From an uncultured Campylobacter sp. (GTDB taxonomy: Bacteria > Campylobacterota > Campylobacteria > Campylobacterales > Campylobacteraceae), in assembly GCF_905371695.1 (NCBI RefSeq), contig NZ_CAJPMA010000027.1, positions 1-18,548 of the forward strand: 18,548 nucleotides of DNA, written 5' to 3'. The notes under the pieces were generated by a model. It was not told where the DNA came from. It did no database searches and worked only from the letters and a program-made list of their open reading frames with translations. The position numbers and the translations under genes are program-made. Numbering within the stretch: the stretch's first letter is position 1; the number at the start of each line of letters is the position of its first letter. This document shows, piece by piece, positions 7,727-14,481 of this stretch.

Positions 7727-7729
7727 CAT
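7667..7729 (-). CDS. Putative leucine leader peptide (20 residues) of leuA
   Basis: A 20-codon ORF starts with ATG at 7729-7727, overlapping the TGA of pssA as ATGA. GGAG lies six bases upstream, inside the last pssA codons. The peptide ends S-L-L-L-L-R-stop, with Leu codons CTA CTA CTG CTG at 7684-7673 and TAA at 7669-7667. The leuA start codon is 59 bases further on. Short ORFs with a run of codons for the end product, placed before the biosynthetic gene, are the hallmark of amino-acid attenuation, as in the leu leader of enterobacteria. The start, binding site and Leu run are seen directly; the regulatory role is inferred. Leu is 5 of 20 residues. The alternative is a chance ORF in an intergenic hairpin region, which the position and coupling make less likely. 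Confidence 0.65.
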   Translation of the reverse strand: MNADILKFAPRYVKSLLLLR

Positions 7730-8454
7730 TGGTTCTCCGTTTTTTTATAATTTTTGCTAAACATAAAAGCCGCCCTTATTATGCCGTAGAAAACATAAAC
7801 GCTCATAATTATCGTCGCGCTTTCGATCGGGTAAAGATAAAGTATAGAAAAGACTAGCACGAGAGCTACCAAAATACGTATAACGTGGGTTTGTTTTAAA
7901 TTTATCTTTTTAAAGCTCGGATAGCGGATATTACTTACCATTAAGACCGCCAAAACGCCCTGCAATAGCACGTATATCCACTCGATGCGCAAAAATTCGT
8001 AATCAAGATAAATCCCGACCCAAAACGCGCTAACGATCGCAGCCGTAGGTATCGGAAGTCCGATAAATACGTTTGGTTCGTAAGTACCCGTCGTTACGTT
8101 AAACCGCGCCAATCTAATAGCGCCGAAAACCACAAACATCGCGGCGATTAGCGCTCCGAATTTGCCGAAATGCTGTCCGATAGTCATATAAAAAAGGATA
8201 GCCGGAGCTACGCCAAACGCGACTAGATCAGCCAGACTATCGAATTCTACGCCGAATTTAGAGGTAGTTTTGGTTAGACGCGCTACGCGCCCGTCAAGCC
8301 CGTCTAAAATAAGCGATAAGACTATATAAATTATAGCCTTAAAATAATTGCCCTGAATAGAAGATATGGCGCTAATAACGCCCAAAAATGCGCTTGCGGC
8401 GGTAAAAAGATTAGGCAATATATACATCAAATGCATTTTTTGTAAATTATTCAT
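7726..8454 (-). CDS. pssA: CDP-diacylglycerol-serine O-phosphatidyltransferase
   Basis: Membrane enzyme that makes phosphatidylserine from CDP-diacylglycerol and serine, the precursor of phosphatidylethanolamine. The CDP-alcohol phosphotransferase motif is complete: D51-G-L-D54-G-x2-A-R, then G68, D72 and D76. Several hydrophobic helices surround it (about 12-30, 40-50, 80-115, and three more in the C-terminal half). I place the start at ATG 8454-8452, giving 242 residues, because AAAGGA lies 7 bases upstream. A longer frame opens only with TTG at 8472, without a good binding site. The start overlaps the end of psd by 8 bases. The stop overlaps the ATG of the leader ORF. psd-pssA with ftsH matches C. 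jejuni Cj1116c-Cj1114c. Confidence 0.95.
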   Translation of the reverse strand: MNNLQKMHLMYILPNLFTAASAFLGVISAISSIQGNYFKAIIYIVLSLILDGLDGRVARLTKTTSKFGVEFDSLADLVAFGVAPAILFYMTIGQHFGKFGALIAAMFVVFGAIRLARFNVTTGTYEPNVFIGLPIPTAAIVSAFWVGIYLDYEFLRIEWIYVLLQGVLAVLMVSNIRYPSFKKINLKQTHVIRILVALVLVFSILYLYPIESATIIMSVYVFYGIIRAAFMFSKNYKKTENQ

Positions 8455-9073
8455 TTCGGCTTCCTTTATCAAAATAGCCTAGTATTTCGCCCGCGCGTAA
8501 TCCGTCGCCGACGCTAACGCAAATTTTAGCGCTCACGGGCGCGTAAAAGGCTACCGTTCCGCTACCTAAAAAGCCGAATTTCCTACCCGCCCTTAGCTCC
8601 TTTACTCTCTCTACGTCAAGTTCCCTGCTTAGCGCGCCCGCGACTATCCGTAAAGCGAAATTTTGCGAGTCGTTTTTACAAACATAAAGCGCTCGCTCGT
8701 TTAACGCGTCTGAAATTTTCATCCGCCCGCACAAAAATAACCCGTGTCTACGACGAAATTGCTCTACTTTCATATCGCACGGAGCGCGTAAAGTTCCGAC
8801 CGAAAAAAGCGATTTTTCTATTAAAATTTTAGTAAATTTTTGTTCGTCGAGCGTAGCGATCGAAATTTCTCTAACCTCGCCGTCTATCGGCGCTAAAAAC
8901 GCCGCCGCATCGTCGGTCTTAGGCTCTCGTTCCGGATCTCTAAAAAAGTATAAGGCAAAAATAAACAAGACTAAGAATAACGGCGTAAAAATTCCGCATG
9001 CCGAAGAGATAAGGGCGAGTACGCCCCAAAACACGATATATTTTAGCCCGCTTTTTGCCAAATACCCCGTCAT
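8447..9073 (-). CDS. psd: Phosphatidylserine decarboxylase family protein
   Basis: It converts phosphatidylserine to phosphatidylethanolamine at the inner membrane and depends on a pyruvoyl group formed by self-cleavage. This is a short-type Psd of 208 residues. A hydrophobic N-terminal hairpin (about 11-44) is followed by FFRDPERE (43-50) and APIDGEV (61-67), the conserved start of the soluble domain. The segment FSVGTLRAPCD aligns with the family's histidine/RAP region. The cleavage site is taken as G170-S171 in GFLGSGTVAFYAP. The usual residue after that Ser is Thr, Ser or Arg (GST, GSS, GSR), so GSG is a slight departure. The start ATG overlaps the ftsH stop (ATGA), and pssA overlaps its 3' end, so the three are likely translated in series. 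C. jejuni Cj1115c is the counterpart. Confidence 0.88.
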   Translation of the reverse strand: MTGYLAKSGLKYIVFWGVLALISSACGIFTPLFLVLFIFALYFFRDPEREPKTDDAAAFLAPIDGEVREISIATLDEQKFTKILIEKSLFSVGTLRAPCDMKVEQFRRRHGLFLCGRMKISDALNERALYVCKNDSQNFALRIVAGALSRELDVERVKELRAGRKFGFLGSGTVAFYAPVSAKICVSVGDGLRAGEILGYFDKGSRNE

Positions 9074-10983
9074 TTCGCGCCTTTTGCATCCTCGTCGTCG
9101 TAAGAATTTAGCCTTGATTCAAGCCCCTTTTCTTCCTCGTAAGTCTTGATAATATCTCTTACTCTTTTACCCTCGATCGTCTCTTCTTCGTAAAGCGCGC
9201 TCACCATGTTTTCTATCGCGCCGTTATACGTCGTAAGCGCTTCTAGAACGGCTTTATAGCGCTCTGTTAACATGGTTTTTACGAAATCGTCTACTTTCTC
9301 CGCCATTTTATCGCTGTAATCTTTAATCGTTTGACCGCCGTTTAAAAACGTCGAACGCTGCTTTTCAAGTACCATAAGCCCGGCTACGTCGCTCATGCCG
9401 TACATCGATACCATCGCTTTTATAATGTCGGTAGCCCGCTCCAAGTCGTTGCTAGCGCCCGTAGAAATTTCTTTAATAAAAATTTCCTCCGCCGCGCGCC
9501 CGCCGAGCAACACGTCCACCTCGGCAATTAGCTCATGGCGCTGCATCATAAATTTATTTTCTTCGGGCGTATTTAACGTATAGCCCAGCGCCGCAAGTCC
9601 TCGCGGAACGACCGAAACCTTAGTGACGCGTTTTGCGCCCTTGGTAATCTCGGCGATGAGCGCGTGTCCGCACTCGTGATAAGTTACGATCTTTTTCTCT
9701 TTCGGATTTACGCGCCGCGATTTTTTCTCTAATCCAGCGATTGAACGCTCTACGGCTTCTATTAGATCGTCTTGCGTAACGGCCGGCTTTGATTTTCTAC
9801 CCGCTAATAGCGCGGCTTCGTTTATAATATTTTCCAAATCCGCGCCCGCAAGTCCGGTCGTCATTCTGCCTATTTGCTCGATATCGACGTTCCTATCGAG
9901 TTTTACGTCTTTAATATGCACTCTTAAAATATCGCAGCGTCCTTTAAAATCGGGCTTATCGACTAGTACCTGCCTATCAAAGCGCCCCGGTCTTAACAAC
10001 GCGGCGTCTAAAATTTCGGGACGGTTAGTCGCAGCGATTACGATGACCGGCGATTTATCCGCGTCAAATCCGTCCATTTCGGAAAGCAGCTGATTTAAAG
10101 TCTGCTCCCGCTCGTCGTTTCCGCCCATAGGGCCGGAGTTTCTACTCTTGCCGATCGCGTCGATCTCGTCGATAAATACGATCGAAGGCGCCTCTTTTTT
10201 CGCATTTTCGAACAAATCTCGTACGCGGCTTGCGCCTACGCCTACGAACATTTCTATAAAGCTTGACGCCGACATAGAAAAAAACGGTACGTTGGCTTCG
10301 CCCGCAACCGCGCGCGCAAGTAGCGTTTTACCGGTTCCGGGGGGACCTACGAGTAAAATTCCCTTCGGAATTTTCGCGCCTAAATTTAGGTATTTATCGG
10401 GACTTTTTAAGTAATCCACGATCTCTTGCACCTCTTCTTTAGCCTCCTCTACGCCGGCTACGTCATCGAATTTTACCTTGGGCTTTTCAGAATTTATTAA
10501 CTTCTTGGCGCTTCCGATACCCAAAATTCCTCCGCCCATATTTCGCTGCATCCTACTAGCCAAAAACATCCAAATTCCAAAAAATATAAACACCGGCAAA
10601 ACCCACGAGAAGATCAGCTCGCTAAACCAGTTCGTATCGCTGTAAGCGGCATATCCGATGCCGTTTTCTTCAAGTAGTCCGACGAGCGTAGGGTCGCTTA
10701 CGCGGCGCGTAACGTAGATATTTTTATCCGTTCCAACCGCTCTTATCATACCTTCCGATATCGCTACTTCGCTAATTTGCTTGGCTTTAACCATATTTTT
10801 AAAATCGGAATACGCGATCGTTTTACTTTGGGCTTGCGCGTTCGTAAACCCCGCCGTCATCGGATCGCCCGTAAGCGTTCTAAACGCAAGCACGATTACG
10901 ATGGCGAAAATGGCGAATATAAAAATCGGATTTTTGTTAAAAAAGCCGCCGTTATTTTGATTTTTATCGTTTTGGTTATTCAT
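9070..10983 (-). CDS. ftsH: ATP-dependent zinc metalloprotease FtsH
   Basis: Membrane-anchored AAA+ protease that extracts and degrades misfolded membrane and regulatory proteins. The order is classical over 637 residues. A first membrane helix spans about 19-36, a small periplasmic domain follows to about 120, and a second helix spans about 122-143. Walker A is GPPGTGKT (213-220). Walker B is FIDEID (270-275). The pore loop is FVGVGAS (246-252), and the second region of homology is ATNRPEILDAALLRPGRFDR (318-337). The zinc site is HECGH (436-440), with Asp in SNDLERAT (511-518) as third ligand. The Cys in place of the common Ala in HEAGH is tolerated by the HEXXH pattern. ATG is preceded by AAGGA at six bases, and prmA ends 8 bases upstream. 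It is expected to be essential or nearly so, and is co-transcribed with prmA and psd. Confidence 0.98.
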   Translation of the reverse strand: MNNQNDKNQNNGGFFNKNPIFIFAIFAIVIVLAFRTLTGDPMTAGFTNAQAQSKTIAYSDFKNMVKAKQISEVAISEGMIRAVGTDKNIYVTRRVSDPTLVGLLEENGIGYAAYSDTNWFSELIFSWVLPVFIFFGIWMFLASRMQRNMGGGILGIGSAKKLINSEKPKVKFDDVAGVEEAKEEVQEIVDYLKSPDKYLNLGAKIPKGILLVGPPGTGKTLLARAVAGEANVPFFSMSASSFIEMFVGVGASRVRDLFENAKKEAPSIVFIDEIDAIGKSRNSGPMGGNDEREQTLNQLLSEMDGFDADKSPVIVIAATNRPEILDAALLRPGRFDRQVLVDKPDFKGRCDILRVHIKDVKLDRNVDIEQIGRMTTGLAGADLENIINEAALLAGRKSKPAVTQDDLIEAVERSIAGLEKKSRRVNPKEKKIVTYHECGHALIAEITKGAKRVTKVSVVPRGLAALGYTLNTPEENKFMMQRHELIAEVDVLLGGRAAEEIFIKEISTGASNDLERATDIIKAMVSMYGMSDVAGLMVLEKQRSTFLNGGQTIKDYSDKMAEKVDDFVKTMLTERYKAVLEALTTYNGAIENMVSALYEEETIEGKRVRDIIKTYEEEKGLESRLNSYDDEDAKGAK

Positions 10984-10991
10984 TAAATTCC

Positions 10992-11819
10992 TTAAATTTT
11001 CATAAAAACATAGCTCATCCAGTCATTTAGCCGCTTTTTCTCGACTAGTTTAAGCTCTTTAAAAGTATCTTCTAACCTATCTTGGTATTTTTCTAGAATT
11101 CCGGAAAGCACGAGCACGGCACCGTCTTTTAGCGCCCGTTTTAGATCGTTTGCCAACATAAAAATCACGTCTGCGATAATATTTGCGACTACGATATCGT
11201 ATTTTTGCTCCAAATTTGCGATTGAGCCGGTCCAAATTTTATTAAATTTCACGCCGTTTAACTCCGCATTAGCCGAGGCGCTTTGTGTCGCCTGATCGTC
11301 GGTATCGCACGCATCTACGATACAACCGAGCTTTGCCAGCGCGATACTTAAAATCCCGCTTCCGCAACCTACGTCAAGCGCACACAAACCGCTTTTAGCG
11401 TATTTTTGTAAAAACAAAATGCACGAACTCGTGCTTTCGTGATGACCCGACCCGAATGCGAGCGCCGGGTCTATAATAATATCTATCGCGCCTTTTTTGG
11501 GGGCTTCCCAGCTTGGACGAACGTAAATTTTATCTAGCAAAATCGGTTGCACGGCCTTTTTGTATTCGTTTATCCAGTCTTTATTTTCTCGCTCGCAAAT
11601 TTTAGTTTGCAAGTCGTTTGCCGTACCCGTAATCTCGCTTAACTTTGCGGCGTACTCGCACGCGCCCCACTCTATTTGCGATAAATCGTCCTCGTCGCGT
11701 ACGATTATTTCACCGTCTTTTTCTTCGACGCAAGTTACGCCTAACTCAAAAAGAAGCTCTAAAATTTCGTCGTAAAACGCCGTAGTTTTAAGGCTTAACT
11801 CGTAAAATTTATCTTGCAT
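10992..11819 (-). CDS. prmA: Ribosomal protein L11 methyltransferase
   Basis: SAM-dependent enzyme that trimethylates ribosomal protein L11 in the cytoplasm. Its 275 residues comprise an N-terminal substrate-recognition domain (about 1-75), a linker, and a Rossmann methyltransferase domain. That domain holds ALDVGCGSGILSIALAKLG (motif I, GCGSG 151-155) and VVANIIADV (about 210-218), which replaces the NILA catalytic segment. The lead-in AFGSGHHEST (121-130) corresponds to AFGTGTHPTT of the E. coli enzyme. The start ATG overlaps the cheY stop by one base (TAATG), so translation is coupled. C. jejuni Cj1117c has the same neighbours. Confidence 0.95.
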   Translation of the reverse strand: MQDKFYELSLKTTAFYDEILELLFELGVTCVEEKDGEIIVRDEDDLSQIEWGACEYAAKLSEITGTANDLQTKICERENKDWINEYKKAVQPILLDKIYVRPSWEAPKKGAIDIIIDPALAFGSGHHESTSSCILFLQKYAKSGLCALDVGCGSGILSIALAKLGCIVDACDTDDQATQSASANAELNGVKFNKIWTGSIANLEQKYDIVVANIIADVIFMLANDLKRALKDGAVLVLSGILEKYQDRLEDTFKELKLVEKKRLNDWMSYVFMKI

Positions 11820-12184
11820 TATCCAAGGACATCTTCAAGTTTTTCTTTCAAAACTTGTGGAGTAAAAGGCTTAACGATGTAGTTATTTACGCCCGCTTTT
11901 AGCGCCGTAATTACTTCGGCTTTGCCTCCCTCCGTGGTTACCATAATGATAGGCATATCGGCGTATTTTGCTTCTGCGCGTACTTTTTTCACTAGTTCAA
12001 GCCCGTTCATTTCAGGCATATTCCAGTCCGTAATAAGTACGTCTATATCGGCGTTTTGAGTAAGCAGAGCCCAGGCTTCTACGCCGTGTTCGGCTTCTAA
12101 AATTTGCTCGTGTCCGAGTCTTTGAAGCGTGTTTTTAATGATTCTTCTCATTGTTGAGCTGTCGTCTACGACCAAAATTTTCAC
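11819..12184 (-). CDS. cheY: Chemotaxis response regulator CheY
   Basis: Single-domain receiver of 121 residues with no output domain. Acidic pocket D7-D8, phosphorylation site D53 (ITDWNMPEMNG), T83, aromatic switch Y102 and K105 are all present, which matches CheY. After phosphorylation by CheA it binds the FliM/FliN switch and changes flagellar rotation. The start is GTG at 12184-12182, with AAAGGA seven bases upstream; no better ATG is available. The gene follows a 65-base gap after hisA that carries a good -10 element, and prmA overlaps its end. In C. jejuni cheY (Cj1118c) also lies between pglG and prmA, without the his genes. Confidence 0.95.
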   Translation of the reverse strand: MKILVVDDSSTMRRIIKNTLQRLGHEQILEAEHGVEAWALLTQNADIDVLITDWNMPEMNGLELVKKVRAEAKYADMPIIMVTTEGGKAEVITALKAGVNNYIVKPFTPQVLKEKLEDVLG

Positions 12185-12214
12185 TTAACGTCCTTTAAAA
12201 TCAAAAATTGCTTT

Positions 12215-12225
12215 ATTCTAACAAA
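12215..12225 (-). promoter_or_regulatory. cheY: Extended -10 promoter for cheY and downstream genes
   Basis: On the minus strand the sequence TTTG-T-TAGAAT (12225-12215) closely matches the Campylobacter vegetative promoter (T-rich, TTTG, one base, TATAAT). The expected start of transcription is about 25 bases before the GTG of cheY. Upstream is AT-rich, as usual in this group. It would let cheY-prmA-ftsH-psd-pssA be transcribed apart from the pgl-his genes. Confidence 0.6.
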
Positions 12226-12249
12226 TTTTATATTTATCAAAGCTTTAAT

Positions 12250-12960
12250 TTATAAAACTTCTCTAAGCGCCGCTTTTAAATCGATCCTACCCTCGTAATA
12301 CGCCTTCCCTACGATCACGCCGCCGACCTCGCCAGTATTTTTAAGCGCCAAAATATCTTCTAGGCAGCTCACTCCGCCGCTCGCTATCGTTTCTACTCCG
12401 CCCGCGCGCGCGATTTGCCTCGTAAATTCGATGTTTACGCCGCCTAGCATACCGTCTTTGCTAATATCCGTGCAAATTATCGCTTGCACGCCCGCGCCCG
12501 CAAACGTCGCAGCTAGATCGCTCGCTTTTATCTCGCTTACGTCCGCCCAGCCCTGTACGGCGACGTACCCGTCTTTTGCATCGATGCCCACGACGACGGG
12601 ATAAATTTTAGCCATTTTTTTTACGAAACCCGGATCTTTTAGCGCGACCGAGCCTAGTATCGCGCGGTTTACGCCAAGCTCCAAATAAGCCTTTATGCGG
12701 GCTTCGTCACGAATTCCTCCGCCTACTTGCACTCGTAAATTCGTAGATTTTACTATCCTTTCGATCGTCTTAAAATTTACCGCTTCTCCCGCAAACGCGC
12801 CGTCAAGATCCACGACATGAAGCCACTTTGCGCCCATATCTTCGAATTCTTTCGCAAGATTTTGCGGCTCGTCGCTATAAATTTTAGCGCTGCTCATCTC
12901 ACCCTTGCTTAGTCTTACCGCTTTGCCATCTTTTAAATCTATCGCAGGGAAAATTTCCAT
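12250..12960 (-). CDS. hisA: Phosphoribosylformimino-AICAR ribotide isomerase
   Basis: It catalyses the Amadori rearrangement of ProFAR to PRFAR, the fourth step of histidine synthesis. It is a single TIM barrel of 236 residues. The general base D8 (FPAIDLKDG), phosphate-binding GGG (80-82), D127 in GIDAKDG and the second phosphate loop (ASGG) are present. I start at ATG 12960-12958, which shares one base with the hisH stop and has AGG five bases upstream. A GTG one codon earlier (12963) is possible but sits too close to the binding site. It lies directly after hisH and before cheY. HisF, the partner of HisH, and the other his genes are not in the window. Confidence 0.95.
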   Translation of the reverse strand: MEIFPAIDLKDGKAVRLSKGEMSSAKIYSDEPQNLAKEFEDMGAKWLHVVDLDGAFAGEAVNFKTIERIVKSTNLRVQVGGGIRDEARIKAYLELGVNRAILGSVALKDPGFVKKMAKIYPVVVGIDAKDGYVAVQGWADVSEIKASDLAATFAGAGVQAIICTDISKDGMLGGVNIEFTRQIARAGGVETIASGGVSCLEDILALKNTGEVGGVIVGKAYYEGRIDLKAALREVL

Positions 12961-13571
12961 CACAACCTCGCAAAATTTTCTAAAATTTTAAGTCCCGCCT
13001 CGTGGCTTTTTTCGGGATGAGGCTGAAATCCGTAAATATTTTCGCACGCTACGGCGGAGACGAATTTATAACCATAATCGCTAAATGCGAGCGCGAATTT
13101 CTCGTCGCAAACGACGTGGTAACTGTGGACGAAATAAAGATATTCGCTTTTATCTAGCCCAGCGTTTATCGGCGTTCGTTTCGTAAAATTTAGCAAATTC
13201 CAGCCTACTTGCGGTACTTTTAAGGGCTGCTCGAATCTAGCGGTATCGAATTTTACCACGCGCCCGCTAATTAGTCCGAGCCCCGCGTTACTGCCGAATT
13301 CCTCGCTTTGCTCAAATAGCAGCTGCATACCCAGGCAAATGCCTAAAAAGGGCTTACCCGTCGCGATAAATTCGCGCGCGGCTTCGTCGAAATTCGCGGC
13401 TTTTAGCCTAGCCATCGCCTCGCCGAACGCGCCTACTCCGGGAAGCACGATGCGGTCGTAAAATTTCAGCTGTCCCGCATCGCTAACCAGCTCGCATTCT
13501 TGCCCCAAAAAGCTAAACGCGTTTATTACGCTTCTGATATTTCCCGCCTTATAGTCGATTATACCGATCAT
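12960..13571 (-). CDS. hisH: Imidazole glycerol phosphate synthase, glutamine amidotransferase subunit
   Basis: Class I glutaminase that feeds ammonia to HisF, which converts PRFAR to imidazole glycerol phosphate and AICAR. Its 203 residues are full length. The oxyanion strand PGVG is at 44-47, the nucleophile C79 is in FLGICLGMQLLFEQSEE, and the catalytic H185 and E187 are in QPHPEKSH. The start ATG overlaps the pglG stop (ATGA), so it is co-translated with the glycosylation genes. HisH-like proteins also occur in surface-sugar loci, where they amidate or acetamidinate sugars. The adjacent hisA favours true histidine synthesis here. Confidence 0.94.
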   Translation of the reverse strand: MIGIIDYKAGNIRSVINAFSFLGQECELVSDAGQLKFYDRIVLPGVGAFGEAMARLKAANFDEAAREFIATGKPFLGICLGMQLLFEQSEEFGSNAGLGLISGRVVKFDTARFEQPLKVPQVGWNLLNFTKRTPINAGLDKSEYLYFVHSYHVVCDEKFALAFSDYGYKFVSAVACENIYGFQPHPEKSHEAGLKILENFARL

Positions 13572-14479
13572 TTGCCGTCCTGCTTTTTCACGCTAAATAA
13601 ATAGACGCTAAGCGCTATCATAAGCAACGCTACGCCGCCGATTAGATAGATCGCGTTGATGATATTTTCAGGCGAGGTGATAGCAAATTTAAACACGAGC
13701 ATTAGCGCTTCTATCGCAAGAGCGATGATGATAGAGCCGATAAATCGCACCATCGTCTTATACATTACGCCGTCTTCGCCCCGATTTTTACCAAGCACTT
13801 CCTCTTCGAAAATCGTTTTAACCAGATCAAAAATCGCCAGCGCTAACGTAAGCACGATAGTGGAGGAAAAAATTTCCTCGATATCTATAAATTCCGCGCT
13901 TTTTAGGGCGAAATTTTTAACTCCGTGCCAAAATAAAAACGCGCAAATCATAAAAAGCGCGGCGCAAAATAACGTATAGACGGACTTCAAAAATTTATTG
14001 AAGTAGTTTTCGGCTAGCCCGTCGTCGGTGATTTTTAGCATATTTTCCAGCGAAATATCGACGCAGGCTATAAATTTTAGCTCATTTTTATCGTCAAATA
14101 TCGGCGCGCTGGCGGTTACGCACAAATTTCCGTTAAAATTCGACGGATACGGGTCACTTAAAACGAAGCGCTTTTCGCGCACGACTTTATAATAATAAGC
14201 GCGGCTCGCGTGATTTTTGGCTTGTAAATTTTGTCCCGAAGCCTCTTGCGGCGCTAAATTTGGACTTACGTAGCTTGAAATCTGCTCGCCCGCCGCGTCT
14301 AAAACGTAAAACGCGTCAAGCCCGCCCAGCTCGCTCGCAATGCTTTCAAGCCCGCCTTTAACGCTCTCGTGTGAGACCGCCGGCAGACGATTGGGTAAAT
14401 TTCGACTAAACAAATAGCATAAATAAGCGCGCGCCTTGTATCGAGTGTCCGCGAAGCGCTGAATATCTTTTATTACCAA
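13568..14479 (-). CDS. pglG: PglG, membrane protein of the N-glycosylation locus, function unknown
   Basis: The 303-residue protein has a soluble N-terminal half (about 1-160) and four membrane helices (about 166-185, 204-222, 244-265, 273-296). The segment from about 93 to 147 (YYYKVVREKRFVLSDPYPS, then LCVTASAPIFDD and FIACVDISLENML) has the look of a PDC/Cache sensor fold. Such folds normally lie between two membrane helices in the periplasm, but I see no N-terminal helix, so this one is probably cytoplasmic. It stands where C. jejuni has PglG (Cj1119c), for which no required function in glycosylation is known. The start is TTG at 14479-14477 with AAGGA five bases upstream, lying in the end of pglF; no ATG fits. 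Identity rests on position, size and topology. Confidence 0.75.
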   Translation of the reverse strand: MVIKDIQRFADTRYKARAYLCYLFSRNLPNRLPAVSHESVKGGLESIASELGGLDAFYVLDAAGEQISSYVSPNLAPQEASGQNLQAKNHASRAYYYKVVREKRFVLSDPYPSNFNGNLCVTASAPIFDDKNELKFIACVDISLENMLKITDDGLAENYFNKFLKSVYTLFCAALFMICAFLFWHGVKNFALKSAEFIDIEEIFSSTIVLTLALAIFDLVKTIFEEEVLGKNRGEDGVMYKTMVRFIGSIIIALAIEALMLVFKFAITSPENIINAIYLIGGVALLMIALSVYLFSVKKQDGK

Positions 14480-14481
14480 GA

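Noticed and set aside
7744..7749. TATAAA on the minus strand at the end of pssA as a promoter for the leader ORF
   Set aside because: It lies in an A-rich coding stretch, lacks the TG extension, and would leave almost no 5' region before the leader binding site.
13656..13979. 107-codon plus-strand frame opposite pglG
   Set aside because: Antisense shadow in the complement of membrane-helix codons; no start signals and no family resemblance.
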